Assembly (NCBI GenBank): GCA_029068665.1
Contig: JAIECC010000026.1
Location: 1-7,593, forward strand
Direction: 5' to 3'
DNA from: Lachnospiraceae bacterium
GTDB taxonomy: Bacteria > Bacillota > Clostridia > Lachnospirales > Lachnospiraceae
DNA length: 7,593 nucleotides
A program made the position numbers and the translations under genes. The notes beneath the pieces are model-generated. The model was not told where the DNA came from. It saw only the letters and a list, made by a program, of their open reading frames with translations, and did no database searches. Of this stretch, positions 1-5,690 are shown one piece after another. Within the stretch, counting starts at the first letter, position 1. Each line of letters opens with the position of its first letter.

Positions 1-68
<68 letters not shown>

Positions 69-72
69 TTTG

Positions 73-129
73 AGGAAAACAGTCATAAACTTAGAGAAAT
101 CAGAGGTTAGTGGCTGTTTTCTTAGTTTT
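73..129 (+). terminator. Possible terminator hairpin after tRNA-Pro
   Basis: Arms 73-84 and 112-123 are complementary over 12 bp with two G-U pairs (core GAAAACAG with CTGTTTTC), around a 27-base loop. A short T run (126-129) follows. It lies five bases after the tRNA, where a terminator is expected. The long loop, A/T-rich stem and weak tail make it a modest candidate. Confidence 0.45.
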
Positions 130-164
130 AAAAACTTATTCAGATTAGGTTATTATGTAAAATA

Positions 165-198
165 TTGTGGTCAAAAATAGCGTTGTGTGGTCAAATAG
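165..198. repeat. Two direct repeats with core TGTGGTCAAA
   Basis: Copies starting near 166 and 186 share TGTGGTCAAA followed by an A-rich stretch and TAG, with a 20-bp period, about two helix turns. They sit in a non-coding stretch about 100 bp from the 3' end of a tRNA gene. Paired short repeats at this position can be arm-type recombinase or excisionase sites of an integrative element, but no integrase is present in the window. That role is inference. Confidence 0.5.
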
Positions 199-209
199 GA
201 TTTCAACCT

Positions 210-224
210 GTGACAAATTGTCAC
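210..224. repeat. Short palindrome GTGACA-N3-TGTCAC
   Basis: A perfect 6-bp inverted repeat with a 3-bp centre lies in the gene-free stretch between the tRNA and the DUF2442 gene. It has no T tail, so it is not a terminator. It could be a protein-binding site, possibly connected with the neighbouring TGTGGTCAAA repeats, or chance. The 69-291 interval otherwise holds only the hairpins and repeats listed, and I see no coding region in it. Confidence 0.3.
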
Positions 225-246
225 GATTTGAAAAGGCAGCGGGGCA

Positions 247-276
247 TGAAAGAACCCTTCCAGGAATAGGAAGGGT
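247..276 (-). terminator. Rho-independent terminator of the leftward gene run
   Basis: A perfect 8-bp stem (ACCCTTCC 254-261 with GGAAGGGT 269-276) encloses a 7-base loop. Read leftward, the stem is followed immediately by TTCTTTC. It begins 16 bases after the DUF2442 stop codon, the right place to end that transcript. Confidence 0.75.
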
Positions 277-291
277 ATAGACTGCTACTGA

Positions 292-549
292 TTATGATAT
301 TACTGGTGCTGTGCCATATTCATAAATGGCATCACTTGGAAGGTCTATAAAATCATTCCAGAATACACAAGTCCGGTTTTCATCTAGCTGTACTTGTTGG
401 AATAAGCCGGGAATGGTTCTTAAATCTTCATAGTCTGGAATAGTCTGTATATCGTTTTTTACATCATACAGAACAGTTTTACCATCATCAAAGATAACAT
501 GCAATATATAGTTTTCTAGTGGTGTAACACTTCTAATTCTTGGAATCAT
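292..549 (-). CDS. DUF2442 family protein
   Basis: This small protein of 85 residues matches the DUF2442 family along its length. An N-terminal beta-rich half (RIRSVTPLENYILHVIF followed by DDGKT) leads to the characteristic C-terminal block WNDFIDLPSDAIYEYG. No biochemical function is established for the family. DUF2442 genes are often found directly after a DUF4160 gene, and the pair has been suspected of being toxin-antitoxin-like. Here the expected DUF4160 partner lies immediately upstream but is only a fragment. I start at the ATG at 549 because GGAGG lies seven bases upstream. A start at 567 would add six residues and would place that ribosome site inside the coding sequence. It is the last gene of the leftward run and is followed by a good terminator. 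Confidence 0.85.
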   Translation of the reverse strand: MIPRIRSVTPLENYILHVIFDDGKTVLYDVKNDIQTIPDYEDLRTIPGLFQQVQLDENRTCVFWNDFIDLPSDAIYEYGTAPVIS

Positions 550-578
550 AGCTATACCTCCAATCATTCATAGGGAAA

Positions 579-710
579 TTATAATGGTGGTAATTTTCTT
601 AAGTTCTGGCTTTCCCACATTTCAAGCAATTCCTTTTGGTTCTGTTTCATCCATTCTTTTACAAGCTCTTGTGCCTTCTTTGGCAGGTCGCCTTCTGTCA
701 TTTCGAGAGT
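579..710 (-). pseudogene. DUF4160 remnant, N-terminal half missing
   Basis: Leftward from 710 the frame reads TLEMTEGDLPKKAQELVKEW and continues through a Q/K/E-rich helix to LRKLPPL and a TAA at 579-581. This is the C-terminal half of DUF4160, whose members usually run to about 80-90 residues. An in-frame TAA (711-713) stands directly before the homologous part. Family-like residues (TLE) lie upstream of the only ATG (699-701), so similarity stops at a break and not at a natural start. That ATG could give 40 residues, but no Shine-Dalgarno sequence precedes it. The flavoprotein gene ends 16 bases upstream, leaving no room for the lost N-terminus. Most likely a deletion or rearrangement joined the flavoprotein end to a decapitated DUF4160. 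The intact partner DUF2442 starts 29 bases downstream. Confidence 0.75.
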
Positions 711-726
711 TTATAAGTGACTGTTT

Positions 727-1422
727 CTACCGTCTTATCCATCCATGCTTCAGATAATGCATGTTGTCAAGACCGGGAGTTTCTTCTGTTTTTAAGACTG
801 CTTTATGCTGAAGCTTTGCCATATGAAAAAGCAAAGCCACTTTCACATTCATATGATGATTGGGACGGATGTTCTTAACCTTTGAAGCAAGCCGTTCCAT
901 TTTATGTTCCAGCATTTCCCTGTGCTTTATGCTGAGTGTATTAATAAAAATATCTCCCATCATTGGCGCTCCGCATTTGTAAATGCGAGAAAGTCCCATC
1001 CAATGAAGACTTGTGATTACATCCTTCTGGGCAGAACCGTTTGGAGCACCTACACTGTTAGTAATAATAACTGCGGTTTTCTTAAAAATTTCCGGTTCGG
1101 GCCGATGAACAAGCCAATGGACACATATATGGTCAAGTAAGGACTTTATGCTTGCAGGAGCACGGAGAGCATAAACCGGATATGCAAACACCAGTAAATC
1201 CGATGAAAGAATTGCCTCCCATATGGGCTTTGTTTTTTCAAAATGAGGACATGTTTCATCGCCATTTAGAAAGCAGTTTTTACACCCCACACAAAATTCA
1301 GGTAGCTGTTGGGGGAAGAACTCAATGATTTCATTATTGTTGCGCAGATGCTTCAGAAAGTTCTCTTTCATTAAATGTGTGATACCTTTTACTGCGGTAC
1401 CATTGATTACAGTAATCTTCAT
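727..1422 (-). CDS. Flavodoxin-fold NAD(P)H-dependent oxidoreductase with iron-sulfur flavoprotein motif
   Basis: The 231-residue protein begins with a flavodoxin-like strand and phosphate loop (MKITVINGTA, where many relatives have NGSP). Four cysteines at 44, 47, 50 and 58 follow in C-x2-C-x2-C-x7-C spacing, the compact motif of iron-sulfur flavoproteins. YPVY at 81-84 corresponds to the usual SPVY flavin-binding loop, and TNSVGAP at 121-127 to a second flavin loop. Family members are cytoplasmic and bind FMN, and they pass electrons from NAD(P)H or ferredoxin to poorly defined acceptors. The substrate cannot be told here. AAGGAG lies nine bases before the ATG. The gene starts 59 bases after the radical SAM gene with no hairpin between, so co-transcription is plausible. 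The C-terminus (HGWIRR) looks a few residues shorter than relatives that continue after a GW motif, and it ends beside the DUF4160 break point. Confidence 0.85.
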   Translation of the reverse strand: MKITVINGTAVKGITHLMKENFLKHLRNNNEIIEFFPQQLPEFCVGCKNCFLNGDETCPHFEKTKPIWEAILSSDLLVFAYPVYALRAPASIKSLLDHICVHWLVHRPEPEIFKKTAVIITNSVGAPNGSAQKDVITSLHWMGLSRIYKCGAPMMGDIFINTLSIKHREMLEHKMERLASKVKNIRPNHHMNVKVALLFHMAKLQHKAVLKTEETPGLDNMHYLKHGWIRR

Positions 1423-1481
1423 GGTTTACACTCCTTCCTGTGTCCCAACAATAGAAAGTAAAATTAAGAAAATATAAAAAA

Positions 1482-2357
1482 TCAAATATCCCACAGGCTT
1501 AACTGCCTGGCTTTCTGCTTTTCCTCGAAAACAGACAAATAATGAAATAGCTGTTCATTATCGTGAATCATACCGTATTCGCTGCATGTTTGATGAAATA
1601 ATTTCATCAGAGTGCTATGGTTAGGACTGTTAATTATGTATTGGTTTCCATAGGTTTTTATATAGCGTTCTTTCATCTGTGGAAACAACCGGTCTAATTG
1701 TGCATAAAAATACTCCCGGTTTCCTTCCCGCAGGGTCAGCCCCATGCCAAAGCAAATAATACCATAGACCTGTGCATCCCGGCATAAATCCAAAATGCCG
1801 GATATATTTTCCGCCGTGTCATTAATAAAGGGCAGAATTGGAGACAGCCACACTACCGTAGGGATCCCGGCATCTCTCAGGGCTTGTAATGTTTTAACAC
1901 GCTCACTTGTAGGGCTGACATTTGGTTCGATCTTTCTACACAGATCGTCTTCATAAGTGGTCAGGGTCATTTGTACAACACATTTGGTCTTTTCATTGAT
2001 TTTCTGAAGCAGGTCAATGTCCCGCAGAATGCGGCTGGACTTTGTGAGTACCGTAAAGCCGAATCCGTATTCATAGATGAGCTTCAAAGACTTTCTGACA
2101 TGCTCAAGCTGAAGCTCCAGTGGAATATAAGGGTCCGTCATGGCTCCCGTACCAATCATGCATTTCTTCCGCTTGTGCTTTAAAGCGGCTTCTAATAGTA
2201 CAAGAGCATTTTCCTTGACCTCAATATCCTCAAAATCATGTGTCATATTGTAGCATTTACTTCTGGAGTCACAGTAAACACAGCCGTGAGAGCAGCCTCG
2301 ATATAGGTTCATTTCGTTTTTGGCAGATAGTATTCCCTTTGTGGTAATATAGTGCAT
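1482..2357 (-). CDS. SPL-family radical SAM protein
   Basis: This is a 291-residue radical SAM enzyme of the SplB-like group (COG1533). C22, C26 and C29 form the CxxxCxxC motif (CSHGCVYC) that binds the 4Fe-4S cluster used to cleave S-adenosylmethionine. GTGAMTDPYIPLE at 69-81 is the group's conserved DPY-P-E block. TLTTYEDDLCRKIEPN at 131-146 and the AGIPTVVWLSPILPFIND stretch at 163-180 also match. Spore photoproduct lyase gave the group its name and repairs UV thymine dimers, but true lyases are longer (about 340 residues) and most relatives of this size have no known substrate. I therefore do not call it a lyase. GGGAGGA precedes the ATG. It starts 49 bases after the ClbS-like gene and is probably read from that gene's promoter. 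The flavoprotein downstream might supply electrons; that is inference. Confidence 0.88.
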   Translation of the reverse strand: MHYITTKGILSAKNEMNLYRGCSHGCVYCDSRSKCYNMTHDFEDIEVKENALVLLEAALKHKRKKCMIGTGAMTDPYIPLELQLEHVRKSLKLIYEYGFGFTVLTKSSRILRDIDLLQKINEKTKCVVQMTLTTYEDDLCRKIEPNVSPTSERVKTLQALRDAGIPTVVWLSPILPFINDTAENISGILDLCRDAQVYGIICFGMGLTLREGNREYFYAQLDRLFPQMKERYIKTYGNQYIINSPNHSTLMKLFHQTCSEYGMIHDNEQLFHYLSVFEEKQKARQLSLWDI

Positions 2358-2406
2358 AATCCCGTCCTCCCTGTATGTAGTTTAATCCATACGATGAAAA
2401 AGGAAA

Positions 2407-2958
2407 TCATAAATTCTGACAATTTTTTCTGTGAGCTTTCAGCTTTTTTACTGCCCAGGCATAATGGCTTGCCGTAGTGCTGACAAAGTAGGAGCCTAAT
2501 GTGCTTCCACCCACCCAGGGAAAGATTCCCTTGGAGAATAATTCATCATTGGAAAAGGTTTCTGCTAATTTCATTACTTCCTTATGGGATTCCTCCAGAA
2601 GCGTTTCTGCTTCCTCCAGTGTGGTGGTCTGGTGCTTTTTCCAAAACTCTACGTTCATATCACCGTATGTCTTCCAGTTGTATGGTTCTGGAATAAATGA
2701 CTGGAAAGGGGGAGCAGCTTTGCATCTGTTGGAACCAATCCAGTTCAGAAGAAGCTGGTGCCATTCATACAGATGAATCAAAATGTCCCGAAGGTTTTGA
2801 TCTCTGCGCCAATGAGCCTCCTTCTTTTTTTCATCTTTTGAAAAATCAAAGGGAGTTGTTAATTCCAATTCCGTGAAAGAGGAAATAAGCTGTTTCATGT
2901 TTTCATAGTTATCAGCAGCGGCGCAAAGTAAGTCAGATTTTGTGGTTGGTCTTCCCAT
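2407..2958 (-). CDS. ClbS/DfsB family four-helix bundle protein (DUF1706)
   Basis: The 183-residue protein matches the ClbS/DfsB (DUF1706) family throughout. It has the start MGRPTTKSDLL, the block RDILIHLYEWHQLLLNW (57-73), YNWKTYGDMNVEFWKKHQ (93-110), ESHKEV (123-128), then FPWVGGSTLGSYF (146-158) and ASHYAW (163-168). ClbS, the named member, is a cytoplasmic resistance protein that opens the reactive cyclopropane of colibactin and protects the producer's DNA. Most homologues, including those common in Firmicutes, live in genomes without colibactin genes and have no proven substrate. No polyketide or peptide synthetase gene is in this window. I start at 2958 because AAGGAGA lies six bases upstream; the ATG at 2982 would put that site inside the gene and add eight non-family residues. 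The gene has its own promoter and probably leads a leftward operon with the radical SAM gene. Confidence 0.9.
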   Translation of the reverse strand: MGRPTTKSDLLCAAADNYENMKQLISSFTELELTTPFDFSKDEKKKEAHWRRDQNLRDILIHLYEWHQLLLNWIGSNRCKAAPPFQSFIPEPYNWKTYGDMNVEFWKKHQTTTLEEAETLLEESHKEVMKLAETFSNDELFSKGIFPWVGGSTLGSYFVSTTASHYAWAVKKLKAHRKNCQNL

Positions 2959-3002
2959 AGTATCTCTCCTTTTCTGATTCATTACAAATATTGCCTTTTG
3001 TA

Positions 3003-3031
3003 AATATATAAGACTGAGACTATTTTATCAA
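3003..3031 (-). promoter_or_regulatory. Sigma-A-type promoter for the ClbS-like gene
   Basis: Read leftward, a -35 box TTGATA (3031-3026) and a -10 box TATATT (3008-3003) are separated by exactly 17 bases. Each matches the housekeeping consensus at five of six positions. Transcription would begin near 2996, about 38 bases before the chosen ATG. The -35 box overlaps the T run of the WYL-gene terminator. Confidence 0.65.
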
Positions 3032-3055
3032 AAAATACCTGACATCCTGTGTCAG
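3030..3055 (-). terminator. Terminator at the end of the WYL regulator gene
   Basis: Read leftward, CTGACA (3055-3050) and TGTCAG (3044-3039) form a perfect 6-bp stem with a 5-base loop. GTA and six T residues (3035-3030) follow. The stem includes the TGA stop codon of the WYL gene (3054-3052). The stem is short, so termination may be partial. Confidence 0.55.
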
Positions 3056-3948
3056 CATTTGTTTTTTTCATAAATAAGGCGGGCCTGTTCCGCCAGTGTC
3101 TCCCGTAAGTAAGCAGGATCCACGATTTCCACCTGTGTTCCAAAAGAAAGTAAAAATCCCATAAGCCACCCATCCACCGGCATCTGTGCAGTAACCATAA
3201 AATCTCCATTGCTCTGCTTTACAATCTGAGTGGAATCAAACTCATCATAAACACGGTATGCCATTTCTTTTGAAAAGCGGAGTGTAATGGTGGGATAGGT
3301 CTGCTGCGAAGCATCTGTCTGTTCCGGGAAAGAACGGGGTGGAAAACCTTCATTTAAAACTGTCAGATTCAGAATCCGGGTAAGCTTAAATATACGATAA
3401 TCCTGCTTCTCCATGCAGTATGCCTTCAGATACCAGGACATGGATTTATACATGAGCTTTAAAGGCTGTATGGTCCGTTCCTGAATGGTTCCGTTAGTTC
3501 CCGCGTAGGTGATGCTTACACATTTATGATGAAAAACTGCAGATTTCAATAGTTCGAATTTCCGATTGTCGTCAGAGGCATCTCCCCACCTTGAAAAGTC
3601 CACCTCCAGCCAATCTGTGGAGTCCACATGAAACAGACCGGAGAGTTTATCCAGGATATCACCGGAATTAATAAAACAAGCAGCGTTTAAGCTCTGCAAT
3701 GCGGCAAGAAGCTCTTTCTGCTCTTCCCCGGATAATAGGGTCCGGTCCAGAACAAACTCATCCATCAGGTAGATGCCGCCATTTCGCCCCGATTCTGTAT
3801 AAAGCGGAATACCCGCCTCGCTTAAGGCTTCAATATCCCGATAAATCGTCCGGACAGATACTTCAAATTTTTCTGCTAATTCCGGGGCTGTTGCATGCCC
3901 TTGTTCGAGAAGATAATATACGATTTTGAATAATCTGCTTTCCTGCAT
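3052..3948 (-). CDS. YafY-type transcriptional regulator with HTH and WYL domains
   Basis: The 298-residue protein has three parts. Residues 1-60 are an HTH_11 winged helix: FKIVYYLLEQGHATAPELAE leads into VSVRTIYRDIEAL, the recognition helix, and GRNGGIY, the wing. Residues about 130-205 are a WYL domain containing the literal W172-Y173-L174 in SWYLKAYC and the conserved FKLTRI. Residues about 218-295 are a WCX-like C-terminal extension. WYL domains sense ligands; in characterised proteins such as PafBC and DriD the ligand is single-stranded DNA or a DNA-damage signal, while many others are unstudied. The length is normal for the family. AGGAG lies ten bases before the ATG. The likely targets are its own promoter, the divergent acidic-protein gene at 4067 or the ClbS-like gene downstream; the window does not decide between them. 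Confidence 0.9.
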   Translation of the reverse strand: MQESRLFKIVYYLLEQGHATAPELAEKFEVSVRTIYRDIEALSEAGIPLYTESGRNGGIYLMDEFVLDRTLLSGEEQKELLAALQSLNAACFINSGDILDKLSGLFHVDSTDWLEVDFSRWGDASDDNRKFELLKSAVFHHKCVSITYAGTNGTIQERTIQPLKLMYKSMSWYLKAYCMEKQDYRIFKLTRILNLTVLNEGFPPRSFPEQTDASQQTYPTITLRFSKEMAYRVYDEFDSTQIVKQSNGDFMVTAQMPVDGWLMGFLLSFGTQVEIVDPAYLRETLAEQARLIYEKNKC

Positions 3949-3993
3949 AAATCATTTCTCCTACATTAAAGTATAAAGGCTATTTGCTCATAT

Positions 3994-4023
3994 TTCATAG
4001 TAGAAAAGGCATACTAAAGACAA
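3994..4023 (-). promoter_or_regulatory. Candidate promoter of the WYL regulator gene
   Basis: Read leftward, TTGTCT (4023-4018) and TATGAA (3999-3994) are spaced by 18 bases, each matching the sigma-A consensus at four of six positions. The predicted start falls about 40 bases before the WYL ATG. The -35 box lies inside the inverted repeat at 4010-4038, which would suit autoregulation. The match is weak. Confidence 0.3.
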
Positions 4024-4038
4024 TAGTCACAAAGTATG
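4010..4038. promoter_or_regulatory. Imperfect inverted repeat, possible operator between divergent genes
   Basis: CATACT (4010-4015) and AGTATG (4033-4038) are exact reverse complements 17 bases apart. An inner GAC/GTC pair lies between them, off-centre by half a base. A direct copy of the right side, AAAGTAT followed by an A-rich triplet, also occurs at 3968-3977 as well as at 4031-4040. The position, between a regulator gene and a divergent gene, is typical of an operator. Binding by the WYL protein is inference. Confidence 0.3.
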
Positions 4039-4066
4039 AATCTTGAGTAAAAAAGGAGTAAACGGA

Positions 4067-4408
4067 ATGGAAAAATTAAAAATATTCCAGTTAGAAGAAG
4101 AGGTCTGGTATGCTGCCCACAATTTAATGGAATTTCTTAACTGGTATGATAAAAATATAAAACCCATTGAAGCTCCGGAGGACTTAAAGGAACTGCAGAT
4201 GTTTGCCCCGGAGGATGGCTGTACCTGGTCTTCGGATAACATTACCCGGGAGGATGTGGAAGCTCTTGGTGAAGGGATAGAACTGGACCGGGGTGGAAGC
4301 GGGAACCTAAAACGCTTTGGTGATACCATATATAAGCTTCAGACCTTTTCCGAACTGATTGATGGTGAGGACCGGCAGGTGCCTTATCGAATTACAGGAA
4401 AAGGGTAA
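4067..4408 (+). CDS. Small acidic protein of unknown function
   Basis: I do not recognise a named family. The 113-residue product is strongly acidic: 24 Asp/Glu against 13 Lys/Arg. It has no signal peptide and no membrane segment. It opens with EKLKIFQLEEEVWYAAHNLM, a strand followed by a probable helix. The middle is rich in acidic turns (APEDLKEL, APEDGCTW, REDVEALGEG), followed by a GDTIYKLQTFSELI segment. A cytoplasmic soluble protein is likely. The start is well supported: AAAGGAG lies eight bases before the ATG, whereas the in-frame TTG at 4043 has no ribosome site. It is the only rightward protein gene here, divergent from the WYL regulator, with its stop one base from the stop of the converging polymerase gene. 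Control by the WYL protein through the shared intergenic region is possible. Confidence 0.75.
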   Translation: MEKLKIFQLEEEVWYAAHNLMEFLNWYDKNIKPIEAPEDLKELQMFAPEDGCTWSSDNITREDVEALGEGIELDRGGSGNLKRFGDTIYKLQTFSELIDGEDRQVPYRITGKG

Positions 4409-4409
4409 T

Positions 4410-5675
4410 CTATGGTTCCGGGGGCAGTTCACCAAGGACCCCGGTTCTTTTTTCTTTGGAAAGCCCGCCGGTCATATGAGACTGCTTGTTGTTGACAAAA
4501 CGGGCCCGGACAATGGAGTCTTCTCCATAACGGGTGCGTATGCTGTCGATGGCGGAATTCAGCTTGGACAGTTTTTCATTTTTCTCGGAGGAGAACAGAT
4601 TGTACTGCTGACATTCCTCATTAGTAACATGACCGGTAGATACACCAAGCTGACGAATGGGTTCCTGATTCCAAATCTGATCAAAAAGCTGGCAGGCGGT
4701 TTCATAAATAACTTCTGTTACATTTGTGGCTGTTAACAGTGTTGTCTGATGGGACTGATGCTGAAAGTTATAGTCCAGGATGGAAATGGATACTACGCTG
4801 ATAAATGCCTTATCCGCCCGAATTCTGGCACCTACTGTTTCGCATAGGGAAAGCAGGAAGGTCTTTGCCGTTTCGGCATCCGTTACATCATAGGCGATGG
4901 TGAGGGAATTCCCATAGCTTTTGTTGGCAGCTTTGTGATCCGTTACCATCTCCACATCCCGTCCGTTGGCATAATTCCAGATGATTTCACCATGCTTCTT
5001 AAAATGATACCGCAGGGTGTTCACATCACAACGGGCAAGTTCACCGATGGTATGAATGCCTAAGTCATGCAGCTTCCGGCTGGTGGAACGGCCCACGAAG
5101 AACAGGTCTTCTACAGACAGAGGCCACATTTTAGCGGGTATTTCATCGGGAAACAGGGTATGCACCAGATTGGGCTTCTTAAAGTCTGATGCCATCTTTG
5201 CCAGAAGGTGGTTGCAGGATACACCGATATTGACGGTGAATCCAAGGTCGGAATAAATCTTATCCTTCAGGTATCCGGCAAACGCAACAGGGGAACCATA
5301 AAGCCGGGTGGTGCCGGTCATATCACAGAAGGCTTCATCAATACTATATTGCTCTACAACAGGTGCATATTCCCGAAGAAGCTCCATGAGCTGTCGGGAG
5401 TAGTTTACATACACTCCATAGCTGGGTGGAACTACCAGCAGGTCCGGACATTTTTTTCTGGCACTGACCAGGGGCTCTCCGGTATGGATGTGATAGGTCT
5501 TGGCCGGAGTCGACTTGGCAAGAACAATACCATGCCGGTTTTCTTCGCTGCCGCCAACAACGGAGGGAACGGTACGCAGATCCAGGGCAAAAGGGTCCAC
5601 TTCCAGACGATGGGCCGCTTCCCAGGAAAGAAAAGCACTATTCACATCTACATGATAAATAATGGATTCCGGCAT
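4410..5675 (-). CDS. Y-family DNA polymerase (Pol IV/UmuC-like)
   Basis: The 421-residue protein is a complete error-prone translesion polymerase of the COG0389 group. Counting from the ATG at 5675, D10 in HVDVNSAF is the first catalytic aspartate and F15 aligns with the steric-gate residue of DinB. SIDEAF at 111-116 gives the catalytic pair D113/E114. CNHLLAKMASDFKKPN (155-170) is the palm/thumb signature. VEDLFFVGRSTSRKLHDLGI (188-207) is the helix-hairpin-helix region, and QYNLF at 357-361 is a good sliding-clamp binding motif. The GIVLAKS segment (49-55) resembles the Gram-positive UmuC-like branch. The start at 5675 is chosen because GGAG lies nine bases upstream; the ATG at 5681 would be only three bases from it. 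The gene follows the phosphodiesterase gene so closely that the ribosome site overlaps that gene's stop codon. No LexA-type box was found nearby, but the operon promoter is outside the window. Confidence 0.92.
   Translation of the reverse strand: MPESIIYHVDVNSAFLSWEAAHRLEVDPFALDLRTVPSVVGGSEENRHGIVLAKSTPAKTYHIHTGEPLVSARKKCPDLLVVPPSYGVYVNYSRQLMELLREYAPVVEQYSIDEAFCDMTGTTRLYGSPVAFAGYLKDKIYSDLGFTVNIGVSCNHLLAKMASDFKKPNLVHTLFPDEIPAKMWPLSVEDLFFVGRSTSRKLHDLGIHTIGELARCDVNTLRYHFKKHGEIIWNYANGRDVEMVTDHKAANKSYGNSLTIAYDVTDAETAKTFLLSLCETVGARIRADKAFISVVSISILDYNFQHQSHQTTLLTATNVTEVIYETACQLFDQIWNQEPIRQLGVSTGHVTNEECQQYNLFSSEKNEKLSKLNSAIDSIRTRYGEDSIVRARFVNNKQSHMTGGLSKEKRTGVLGELPPEP
4418..4453 (+). terminator. Terminator of the acidic-protein gene, inside the polymerase coding end
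   Basis: CCGGGG (4418-4423) pairs with CCCCGG (4439-4444) across a 15-base loop. TTC and six T residues (4448-4453) follow on the rightward strand. It begins ten bases after the acidic gene's TAA, so it fits as that gene's terminator. The same bases encode the last residues of the polymerase on the other strand (GVLGELPPEP region). The leftward side has only a weak T tail, so it is probably not an efficient bidirectional terminator. Confidence 0.55.
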
Positions 5676-5678
5676 AAT

Positions 5679-5690
5679 CATTTTCTCCTA
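5679..5690 (-). promoter_or_regulatory. Ribosome binding site overlapping a stop codon (translational coupling)
   Basis: Read leftward the sequence is TAGGAGAAAATG. The TAG that ends the phosphodiesterase supplies the first bases of the AGGAG ribosome site for the polymerase. Two ATGs follow, three and nine bases after GGAG, and the second has the better spacing. Ribosomes finishing the first gene would be delivered directly to the polymerase start. Confidence 0.7.

Noticed and set aside
699..765. A short reading frame across the flavoprotein end, one frame off (ALSEAWMDKTVETVTYKLSK), possibly another gene fragment.
   Set aside because: It lacks a credible start, is only about 22 residues between stops, overlaps the flavoprotein end and matches no family that I recognise.
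1457..1485. Leftward TTGATT and TTTACT with 17-base spacing as a promoter for the flavoprotein gene.
   Set aside because: Each box matches only four of six consensus positions in a very A/T-rich stretch where such matches arise by chance.
1482..2357. Calling the radical SAM gene spore photoproduct lyase (splB).
   Set aside because: It is about 50 residues shorter than true lyases and belongs to the broader SPL-like group of unknown substrate; family membership is all that the sequence supports.
2373..2392. Small hairpin GTATG/CATAC between the ClbS-like and radical SAM genes.
   Set aside because: The stem has five A/T-rich pairs with a 10-base loop and no T run, so it is too weak to terminate and does not break the proposed operon.
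2407..2958. Inferring a colibactin-type biosynthetic cluster from the ClbS-like gene.
   Set aside because: No polyketide or nonribosomal peptide synthetase gene is nearby, and ClbS/DfsB homologues are widespread in genomes without such clusters.
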